A stretch of DNA of 10,840 nt from Porticoccaceae bacterium. GTDB lineage: Bacteria; Pseudomonadota; Gammaproteobacteria; Pseudomonadales; Porticoccaceae. This document shows, one piece after another, positions 1-6,105 of this stretch. The translations under genes were made by a program, and so were the position numbers. The stretch's first letter is position 1; every line of letters starts with the position of its first letter. A model generated the notes under the pieces. That model was not told the origin of the DNA. It saw nothing but the letters and a program-made list of their open reading frames with translations, and did no database searches. Location of the stretch: assembly GCA_023255165.1 (NCBI GenBank), contig JALRJD010000076.1, positions 1 to 10,840 on the forward strand, written 5' to 3'.

Positions 1-576
1 CTCTGCACCCATGCGCAACGCCTCGGCAAAACTGCTCGCCGACACCGGCTGCACCATAAACTCCTGGATGTCGACGTTGTTGTCGGCGTGCTCGCCGCCA
101 TTGATGATATTCATCATCGGCACCGGCATGCTGTACTGGCCGGCGGTGCCGTTGAGCTCGGCAATGTGTGCGTAGAGCGGCAGCCCTTTAGCCTGAGCCG
201 CCGCTTTGGCCGCGGCCAGCGATACCGCCAGAATGGCGTTGGCGCCAAAGTTCGCTTTGTTGTCGGTGCCGTCGGCGGCGATCATGGCGTTGTCCAAACC
301 GCGTTGGTCGGCGGCATCGCGGCCAATCAGCAGTTCGCGAATGGTGGTGTTGATGTTGTTGACCGCGGTCAGCACACCCTTGCCCAGGTAACGCGCTTTA
401 TCGCCGTCGCGCAGCTCCAGCGCTTCGCGCGAGCCGGTCGAGGCGCCCGACGGAGCGGCCGCAGTACCGATGATGCCGCTGTCTAAAATAACATCGGCTT
501 GCACGGTGGGGTTGCCGCGCGAGTCGAGTATTTCGATGGCGCGAATATCTTTAATCACAGTGGATTGGTCACACAT
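1..576 (-). CDS. eno: Enolase, N-terminal part (gene runs off the left edge)
   Basis: Enolase interconverts 2-phosphoglycerate and phosphoenolpyruvate in glycolysis. It is cytosolic and, in enterobacteria, also a degradosome partner. The window holds the first 192 codons of a protein that is usually about 430 residues; the frame is open to base 1. The start ATG (576-574) is preceded by AGGAG seven bases upstream. Visible family signatures are DSRGNPT near residue 18, the mobile loop SGASTGSREALELRDGD near residue 43 and the block INGGEHADNNVDIQEFM near residue 155, which carries the active-site His and the adjacent conserved Glu. It lies 46 bases downstream of kdsA in the same direction, as in the pyrG-kdsA-eno operons of pseudomonads. 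The catalytic Lys and most metal ligands lie outside the window. The identity is secure. Confidence 0.97.
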   Translation of the reverse strand, partial: MCDQSTVIKDIRAIEILDSRGNPTVQADVILDSGIIGTAAAPSGASTGSREALELRDGDKARYLGKGVLTAVNNINTTIRELLIGRDAADQRGLDNAMIAADGTDNKANFGANAILAVSLAAAKAAAQAKGLPLYAHIAELNGTAGQYSMPVPMMNIINGGEHADNNVDIQEFMVQPVSASSFAEALRMGAE

Positions 577-622
577 GTTGTCACTCCTAACAGATGGGCT
601 GCGGTATAAAACCGGGCGAAAC

Positions 623-1474
623 TTAAAAAATATTTAACGCGGGCTGCGACTTCAGCAGGTCGTCGAAGGCTTTCATCTGGGCCAAAAACGGTTTTAGCAT
701 CGCCAGCGGCAGTGCACTGGGGCCATCGCATTTGGCTTGATCGGGGTCGGGGTGGGCCTCTAAAAACAACCCGGCAATGCCCACTGCGATGCCGGCGCGG
801 CCAAGCTCGGCGACTTGCTGGCGGCGCCCGCCGGAGGCCGCACCCAACGGGTCACGGCACTGCAGCGCGTGGGTGACATCAAAGATTAACGGCGCACCAC
901 CGCTGACCTCTTTCATGGTACGAAAGCCAAGCATATCGACCACCAGATTGTCGTAACCCATACAGCTGCCGCGTTCGCAGAGCATAACCTGATCATTGCC
1001 GCACTCACGGAATTTATCGACGATATTGCCCATCTGGCCTGGGCTTAAAAACTGTGGTTTCTTGACGTTGATCACTGCGCCGGTCGCAGCCATCGCCTTG
1101 ACCAGATCGGTCTGACGGGCGAGAAAGGCCGGCAGCTGAATCACATCACAGACTTCGGCCACAGGCTGCGCCTGTTCGATTTCGTGGACATCGGTAATCA
1201 GCGGAATATTAAATGTGGCTTTGACTTCCTGAAAAATCTTCAACCCTTCTTCGAGGCCGGGACCGCGAAAAGAATGGATCGACGAGCGGTTGGCTTTATC
1301 AAAAGAGGCTTTAAAGACGTAGGGAATGCCCAGCTTCTCGGTGACCTGCACATAGGCTTCGGCCACCTGCATCGCCATATCCCGCGACTCGAGAACATTC
1401 ATGCCACCAAACAGCACCATCGGCGCTTCATTGCTGACGCCAATATCGGCTACCTGAATGGTGACTGCGCTCAT
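623..1474 (-). CDS. kdsA: 3-deoxy-D-manno-octulosonate 8-phosphate synthase
   Basis: KdsA condenses phosphoenolpyruvate with arabinose 5-phosphate to give KDO-8-phosphate, the precursor of the KDO in lipopolysaccharide inner core. The 283-residue product is close to the 284 of E. coli. The TIM-barrel motifs PLITDVHE (near residue 91), NVKKPQF (near 136), LCERG (near 165) and DVTHALQ (near 199) are present. Residue 26 is Asn in GGMNVLES. Metal-dependent KdsA enzymes carry Cys there, so this should be the metal-independent class, as in E. coli. The start codon overlaps the pyrG stop as TAATG. AGGA (1487-1484) within the end of pyrG sits nine bases before the ATG, so reinitiation after pyrG is likely. 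I see no separate promoter. Confidence 0.97.
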   Translation of the reverse strand: MSAVTIQVADIGVSNEAPMVLFGGMNVLESRDMAMQVAEAYVQVTEKLGIPYVFKASFDKANRSSIHSFRGPGLEEGLKIFQEVKATFNIPLITDVHEIEQAQPVAEVCDVIQLPAFLARQTDLVKAMAATGAVINVKKPQFLSPGQMGNIVDKFRECGNDQVMLCERGSCMGYDNLVVDMLGFRTMKEVSGGAPLIFDVTHALQCRDPLGAASGGRRQQVAELGRAGIAVGIAGLFLEAHPDPDQAKCDGPSALPLAMLKPFLAQMKAFDDLLKSQPALNIF

Positions 1475-3117
1475 TATTGATTTTCCTGTTTTTCTGGCGA
1501 CTTCTGATATTCCAGCGCGGCGGCGACAAACCCTTCAAACAGAGGGTGGCCATCGCGGGGCGTCGAATTGAATTCCGGGTGGAACTGGCTGGCAAAGAAC
1601 CAGCGGTGGCCCGGCAGTTCGATGGTCTCGACCAAGGTCTTGTCATGGGACAGACCGCCGATAACCAGCCCGGCCTCTTTCAGCGTCGGCAGATAATTAT
1701 TATTCACTTCGAAACGGTGACGATGGCGTTCTTCGATTTGCTCACTGCCATACAGGCTGTGGGCCATCGAGCCCGGCACCAGGTGACAGACCTGTGAGCC
1801 AAGGCGCATAGTGCCGCCGAGATCCGAGTCTTCGGTGCGCAGCTCTTTTTTGCCTTCGGCATCAATCCACTCAGCGATCAAACCGACAACCGGGTGAGCT
1901 GTTTTGGCGTCAAATTCAGTACTGTTGGCATCTTTTAAGCCACAGACATTGCGCGCATATTCGATAATCGCAATCTGCATGCCCAGGCAGATACCCAGAT
2001 AGGGAATATTCTTTTCCCGCGCCATCTTGACCGCGTAGACCTTGCCTTCGGTTCCTCTGGTACCAAAACCGCCGGGCACCAGAATCGCATCGACGCCGTC
2101 CAGCAGCGAGGGTTCCTGTTCCAGTTGTTCCGAATCGATATAACGAACCTTGACCTTGCTCTTGTTGCGAATGCCGGCGTGAATCAAGGCTTCAGTCAAC
2201 GACTTGTAAGCATCCAGCAGTTCCATATATTTGCCGACCATGGCGATGGTGACCAGACCGTCGGCATGCAGTTGACTTTCGACCACGGCATCCCATTCAC
2301 TGAGGTCGGCTTCCGGCACATCGAGGCCAAAGCGCTCGACCACAAATTGGTCCAGCCCGCGTTCGTGAAGCATGCGTGGAATCTGATAAATGGTCGCTGC
2401 ATCGGTCACTGGAATAACCGCGCGCTGTTCAACGTTGGTAAACAGGGAAATTTTTTGCCGCTGGCTCTCTTCGATTTCCACTTCGGAACGACACAGCAGT
2501 ACATCCGGCTGCAGGCCGATCGAGCGCATCTCTTTTACCGAATGCTGGGTCGGCTTGGTTTTGGTTTCACCCGCCGAGGCGATATAAGGCACCAGAGTCA
2601 AGTGCAACAGCAAGGCACGCTGGTGGCCCAGTTCCACTTTAAGCTGACGCACTGCTTCGAGGAAAGGTTGTGATTCGATATCGCCGACGGTGCCGCCAAT
2701 CTCGACCACCGCAATATCGGCATCACCGGCGCCAGCGTAGACCCGACGCTTGATTTCGTCAGTCAGATGCGGAATTACCTGCACCGTGCCACCGAGATAA
2801 TCGCCGCGGCGCTCACGACGCAAAATAGTTTCGTAAATCTGACCGCTGGTGAAGTTATTGTTTTTGGTCATCTTGGCGCGCAGAAAGCGCTCGTAGTGAC
2901 CCAGATCGAGATCGGTCTCAGCGCCATCTTCAGTGACATACACCTCACCGTGCTGATAGGGGCTCATGGTTCCCGGGTCAACATTCAGGTAGGGGTCGAG
3001 CTTGAGAATGGTGACGTTAAGTCCGCGGGACTCGAGAATAGCGGCAAGCGACGCAGCCGATATACCTTTACCGAGTGACGAGACAACACCACCGGTAACA
3101 AAAATAAAACGTGTCAT
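1474..3117 (-). CDS. pyrG: CTP synthase
   Basis: PyrG aminates UTP to CTP using ATP and glutamine-derived ammonia, the last step of de novo pyrimidine nucleotide synthesis. The 547-residue product has the expected two-domain layout. An N-terminal synthetase domain opens with FVTGGVVSSLGKG (P-loop, residues 5-17) followed by DPYLNVDPGTMSP. A C-terminal class I glutamine amidotransferase domain carries VPGGFG, the nucleophile motif GICLGMQ near residue 380 and the catalytic HPE near residue 515. I chose the ATG at 3117 because it starts at the family's usual MT..FIFVTGG. An in-frame ATG at 3150 would add 11 residues the family does not have. A GGGG tract about five bases before the chosen ATG may serve as ribosome binding site. 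It is followed directly by kdsA. Confidence 0.97.
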   Translation of the reverse strand: MTRFIFVTGGVVSSLGKGISAASLAAILESRGLNVTILKLDPYLNVDPGTMSPYQHGEVYVTEDGAETDLDLGHYERFLRAKMTKNNNFTSGQIYETILRRERRGDYLGGTVQVIPHLTDEIKRRVYAGAGDADIAVVEIGGTVGDIESQPFLEAVRQLKVELGHQRALLLHLTLVPYIASAGETKTKPTQHSVKEMRSIGLQPDVLLCRSEVEIEESQRQKISLFTNVEQRAVIPVTDAATIYQIPRMLHERGLDQFVVERFGLDVPEADLSEWDAVVESQLHADGLVTIAMVGKYMELLDAYKSLTEALIHAGIRNKSKVKVRYIDSEQLEQEPSLLDGVDAILVPGGFGTRGTEGKVYAVKMAREKNIPYLGICLGMQIAIIEYARNVCGLKDANSTEFDAKTAHPVVGLIAEWIDAEGKKELRTEDSDLGGTMRLGSQVCHLVPGSMAHSLYGSEQIEERHRHRFEVNNNYLPTLKEAGLVIGGLSHDKTLVETIELPGHRWFFASQFHPEFNSTPRDGHPLFEGFVAAALEYQKSPEKQENQ

Positions 3118-3230
3118 AACGACCCCGTAAATGACGACCCCAATACCCACACGAACCGATTGCCGCGAAGAGCTGAATCTTTAAAATTTGTAATCGAGAA
3201 AGGCTTGTTTGGTCGTGAAATTGACCGAGA

Positions 3231-3250
3231 CCCATCCTACCCAAGATGGG
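3231..3250 (-). other. Small stem-loop in the tilS-pyrG gap
   Basis: A perfect 6-bp inverted repeat, CCCATC and GATGGG, encloses an 8-base loop. It lies 32 bases after the tilS stop and 114 bases before the pyrG start. A weaker 4-bp inverted repeat (GGTC/GACC, 3211-3226) follows it. There is no T-tract downstream on the minus strand, so it does not look like an intrinsic terminator. It could be an RNA processing or attenuation element in the pyrG leader, or chance. The rest of the 164-base gap contains an AT-rich patch (about 3176-3194) where a weak pyrG promoter could sit, but I find no convincing -35/-10 pair. Confidence 0.3.
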
Positions 3251-3281
3251 AGAGTAGACTAACAGAAAGGCCTCGAGGATT

Positions 3282-4655
3282 CTACAGAGAGTTTGTCTGC
3301 CAGATGATTTTTAAGCCTTCACTGCCAGCCTCAGCCTGCCATCCTGCACAGACCCAGAGGTCGCCTACAGCGACCAGCTTTTCATCAATATAAAACAGTG
3401 GAACCCGCTCTCGCCACCAGGGTTCAAGCGCATATTCCTGGAGTAATTTTTTCAAACTGTTGGAATGCTGGCGACCAACGGGCTGGCAGCGTTCACCGCC
3501 GCGACGGAAGCGCACAGTCAGAGACTGGGGGTCATCAAGCCGCAGACCTTCACCAACCACCGGCTCGGCGGTCAGCAGATTGCCATCGGGCAGCACCAGC
3601 GGCTCATCGCCATCCCAAAACAAACACAGCTCCTGATCGGTTTGAGGGCGACCACTGAGCTGCGAGCGGTTGCGCAACAGATAGAGTCGCTGACGAAAGC
3701 GGCAAACCTGCAGATCACTGCGCACCACTTTCGGTTCGCTGTCGTCTCGGGCCGGCAGCAGAGTGTTTAGAATTTCGTCGATCATGGTTTGGGCCAGTGC
3801 CGGCAAGCCCTGTATTTGCGGCCAGTAACGCAGCAAATTTCTTTGCCGCAATAATTCCAGCTTTTCGAAGCCAGGCAGCGCCAGCGACCAACCGCCGCGC
3901 TCGCAACGCGGTTCAAGATCAGCCAGATCCGCTCGCGCAACTGCATCGGCCAACTGATCAGCCTGGCGGCTCTGCTCAGCGGTACGCATCACCCCCTGAA
4001 TATAATCAGGCCAGCGCGCCGCCAGCAGGGGAACCAATTGGTTGCGCAAATAGTTGCGGTCAAACTGATCCTGTTGATTGCTCTCATCTTCAACCCACTG
4101 CAATTGGTGTTCTTCGGCATAGCGCTGCAGTGTCGCTTTGGGATATTTTAACAACGGCCTGATTAATCGACTGCCGCCCAGACGCCGGGTCGCTGGAATG
4201 CCTGCCAAACCTCTGGCGCCGGAACCGCGCAGCAGACGATAGAGCACAGTCTCCACCTGATCATCGGCATGATGACCCAAAAGTAACAGGCCGCCCTTGC
4301 CAAGCCGCTTTTCGAACAGAGCATAGCGCGCATCGCGAGCGGCCGCTTCAAGCCCGCTACCGCTCTCGGTTATGGTCACCGATTCGGTTTCAAAACAGAT
4401 GCCCAGTGACTGACAGACCTCGGCCGCGTGTTGCTGCCAGCGATCGGCGTTAATCGAAAGCCCGTGATGAATATGCAACGCAGTGATGCGCTCGGGGGCA
4501 ACCACCTCGGAGAGCAAACTCAACAACACAGTGGAATCAAGCCCGCCGCTAAAACCGACCAGCAGCTTTTCAGCGGCCTCAATCTGCGGCAACCAATCCG
4601 CAAACACCGCTCTGGCGGTGATCACGGGTAGCTGTTTTGCGGAAGCTCTATTCAT
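3282..4655 (-). CDS. tilS: tRNA(Ile)-lysidine synthase
   Basis: TilS uses ATP to attach lysine to C34 of the CAU-anticodon tRNA-Ile2, giving lysidine. The tRNA then reads AUA and is charged with isoleucine. The 457-residue protein has the N-type ATP-pyrophosphatase P-loop SGGLDS at residues 36-41, a second conserved block LLGHHADDQVETVLYRLLRG (about 126-145), and the tRNA-binding DESN...DRNYLRN element near residues 189-202. A C-terminal TilS domain contains VRFRRGGERCQP and LKKLLQE. Length and architecture match the long, E. coli-like form. Its ATG overlaps the yheU stop by four bases (ATGA, 4655-4652), implying translational coupling. pyrG follows after 164 bases. In many Pseudomonas genomes tilS also precedes pyrG. 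All catalytic motifs look intact. Confidence 0.96.
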   Translation of the reverse strand: MNRASAKQLPVITARAVFADWLPQIEAAEKLLVGFSGGLDSTVLLSLLSEVVAPERITALHIHHGLSINADRWQQHAAEVCQSLGICFETESVTITESGSGLEAAARDARYALFEKRLGKGGLLLLGHHADDQVETVLYRLLRGSGARGLAGIPATRRLGGSRLIRPLLKYPKATLQRYAEEHQLQWVEDESNQQDQFDRNYLRNQLVPLLAARWPDYIQGVMRTAEQSRQADQLADAVARADLADLEPRCERGGWSLALPGFEKLELLRQRNLLRYWPQIQGLPALAQTMIDEILNTLLPARDDSEPKVVRSDLQVCRFRQRLYLLRNRSQLSGRPQTDQELCLFWDGDEPLVLPDGNLLTAEPVVGEGLRLDDPQSLTVRFRRGGERCQPVGRQHSNSLKKLLQEYALEPWWRERVPLFYIDEKLVAVGDLWVCAGWQAEAGSEGLKIIWQTNSL

Positions 4656-4912
4656 TGCTGTTCAGACAAATCCTGTTGCTGTTGCGCCTGATATTTTTGC
4701 AGCTGATGACGGGTCAACAAATTACAGTTTTCCGTGGCCGGGTCGAAAGTAATCACCACCTCACCGCGCGCCAACTGACGCTGCACCTGCGCAATTTTGC
4801 TATCCAGGCTCACTTCATGAGAGCCGTAGTCGGTGCCCTCGCGCAAGATAAATTCTTCGATAATCGCATGCAGAATCTCTGCATTTAACATTTCAGCGGG
4901 TATTTCAATCAC
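4652..4912 (-). CDS. yheU: YheU family (UPF0270) small protein
   Basis: This is an 86-residue protein of the UPF0270/YheU family, whose function is not established. The recognisable core is an N-terminal IP..L segment, then EEFILREGTDYGSHE (residues about 19-33), then SLDSKIAQVQRQLARGEVVI (about 35-54). It follows the E. coli YheU pattern (LREGTDYG.HE, K..V.RQL..GE.V) from memory of that protein. The C-terminal tail is longer and Gln-rich (KYQAQQQQ). The start is a GTG at 4912, chosen because it aligns with the E. coli N terminus; an ATG seven codons downstream would cut the conserved IP motif. No strong Shine-Dalgarno sequence is visible. It is the first gene of the leftward unit and overlaps tilS by four bases, suggesting co-expression with a tRNA-modification enzyme. 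Confidence 0.85.
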   Translation of the reverse strand: MIEIPAEMLNAEILHAIIEEFILREGTDYGSHEVSLDSKIAQVQRQLARGEVVITFDPATENCNLLTRHQLQKYQAQQQQDLSEQQ

Positions 4913-5024
4913 GTCAGTGGTGTCTCGTTCGAGGTTAAAAAAGCAGTTTCAAATTCTAATAAGCTGCGCATTAAAACAGCATAATAGTGCCATAATCCCT
5001 CGCACATAAGGAGAGGAGTGAAAT
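4913..5024. promoter_or_regulatory. Divergent promoter region between yheU-tilS and trmL-fldB-mnmC
   Basis: These 112 bases separate two outward-facing units and must hold promoters for both unless transcription enters from farther away. The sequence is AT-rich compared with its surroundings. On the plus strand two CATAAT hexamers (4980-4985 and 4991-4996) each match five of six bases of a sigma-70 -10 box, but neither has a convincing -35 at 16-18 bases. AAGGAG (5008-5013) and AGGAG (5014-5018) form a strong, doubled Shine-Dalgarno region for trmL. I cannot assign the minus-strand promoter. Confidence 0.4.
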
Positions 5025-5489
5025 ATGCTTGATATTGTTTTGTACCAACCGGAAATTCCACCCAACACAGGCAATATTATCCGCCTCTGCGCCAATACCG
5101 GTTTTCATCTGCATTTGATTGAACCTCTGGGCTTTGATCTCGACGATAAAAAACTGCGTCGCGCCGGACTCGACTACCGCGAATTTCAATCCCTGCAGGT
5201 ACATCACAGCCTCGAAGACTATTGTCAGAACCGCAAGCCAAATAATATTTATGCCCTGAGCACCAAGGGCACGGTCTGCTATTCGGAGGCCAGCTTTAAA
5301 GCCAGCGATGCGCTGCTGTTTGGCCCGGAAACCAGAGGCCTGCCCGAAGACGTGCGCAACAGTATTGGCGCGGACAAAGTGTTACGCCTGCCGATGCAGG
5401 CTCAGAGCCGCAGCCTTAATCTCTCCAACACAGTGTCAATTATTGTCTACGAAGCCTGGCGCCAGCTGGGCTTTGCCGGCGGTCGGTAA
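5025..5489 (+). CDS. trmL: tRNA (cytidine/uridine-34 2'-O)-methyltransferase TrmL
   Basis: TrmL (YibK) is a small SPOUT methyltransferase that 2'-O-methylates the wobble base (Cm34 or cmnm5Um34) of two tRNA-Leu isoacceptors using S-adenosylmethionine. In E. coli it acts as a dimer and needs the ms2i6A37 modification in its substrate. The 154-residue product is the usual size and has the three SPOUT motifs: motif 1 around PNTGNIIRLCANTG (residues 13-26), motif 2 FGPETRGLP (99-107) and motif 3 LPMQAQSRSLNLSNTV (122-137), which forms the trefoil-knot cofactor site. The ATG is preceded by a strong AGGAG six bases upstream. It leads a rightward unit; fldB follows after 82 bases with no recognisable terminator between. 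The identity is strong, as the family is short and highly conserved. Confidence 0.96.
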   Translation: MLDIVLYQPEIPPNTGNIIRLCANTGFHLHLIEPLGFDLDDKKLRRAGLDYREFQSLQVHHSLEDYCQNRKPNNIYALSTKGTVCYSEASFKASDALLFGPETRGLPEDVRNSIGADKVLRLPMQAQSRSLNLSNTVSIIVYEAWRQLGFAGGR

Positions 5490-5571
5490 AAGAGCATTTC
5501 GTGACATTGGCAGAGCGGGTATCATGGCCGCCTCCAAACATTAACTAACCCCGGCTTGAGAAACAGAATCA

Positions 5572-6105
5572 ATGAGTTTAACCATCGGCTTGTTTTACGG
5601 CAGTTCCACCTGTTACACGGAAATGGCCGCAGAAAAGATCTGCCAGGAGATCAACAGCCACCACTCCGACTGTGTCAGTCTGCATAATATTGCCGACCAA
5701 CCCCTAAGCCTGATGGCCGACTATGATCTGTTGATTCTCGGTATCCCGACCTGGGATTACGGTGAGTTGCAGGAGGATTGGGAAACTCACTGGGACGAGC
5801 TGGACCAGATCGACTTTTCTGGCAAACAAGTCGCTGTCTATGGGCTCGGTGACCAGATTGGCTATCCCGAATGGTTTCAGGATGCACTGGGCTATCTCTG
5901 GGCCAAGGTGAAAAATCGGGGCGCAACCATGGTTGGCGCATGGCCCAATCAGGGCTATCAGTTTGAGCAATCAAAGGCACTGAGTGCGGATGAGAGCCAC
6001 TTCGTCGGCCTGGCACTGGACGATGAAAACCAGCTCGAACTCAGTGACGACTATATCCAGCGCTGGTGCCAACAGATCTGTTCCGAGTTTGGTCTCGAAC
6101 AGTGA
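5572..6105 (+). CDS. fldB: Long-chain flavodoxin, FldB type
   Basis: Flavodoxins are cytosolic FMN proteins that carry low-potential electrons, for example to radical-SAM enzymes. The 177-residue product opens with the FMN phosphate loop YGSSTCYTE (residues 9-17). It has the aromatic residues expected to sandwich the flavin, Trp61 in GIPTWDYGELQEDWE and Tyr98 in YGLGDQIGYPEWF. The following segment carries the insertion that defines long-chain flavodoxins, and FVGLALDDENQ lies near the C terminus. The wording STCYTEMAAEKI and LMA.YDLLILGIPTWD matches E. coli FldB more closely than FldA. The ATG has only a poor Shine-Dalgarno match. Its stop codon overlaps a GTG start of the next gene (GTGA), so electron carrier and FAD oxidoreductase are probably co-translated. 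Confidence 0.93.
   Translation: MSLTIGLFYGSSTCYTEMAAEKICQEINSHHSDCVSLHNIADQPLSLMADYDLLILGIPTWDYGELQEDWETHWDELDQIDFSGKQVAVYGLGDQIGYPEWFQDALGYLWAKVKNRGATMVGAWPNQGYQFEQSKALSADESHFVGLALDDENQLELSDDYIQRWCQQICSEFGLEQ

Noticed and set aside
88..486. A 132-codon open frame on the plus strand at the left edge
   Set aside because: It is antisense to the enolase N-terminal region, whose minus-strand frame is open, motif-rich and has a good start.
2125..2673. A 182-codon open frame on the plus strand inside pyrG
   Set aside because: It is antisense to the conserved CTP synthase coding region, with no family motif and no ribosome binding site worth noting.
3118..3150. An 11-codon upstream extension of pyrG from an ATG at 3150
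   Set aside because: CTP synthases begin directly before FIFVTGG, and the extra residues match nothing in the family. The ATG at 3117 is preferred.
3231..3250. An intrinsic terminator for tilS
   Set aside because: The stem is only six base pairs and no T-tract follows on the minus strand, so it was kept only as an unassigned stem-loop.
6066..6101. A GTG start for the mnmC-like gene 36 bases upstream
   Set aside because: It would overlap fldB by 40 bases and add 12 residues with no family similarity. The GTG at 6102, with the 4-base overlap, is the simpler start.
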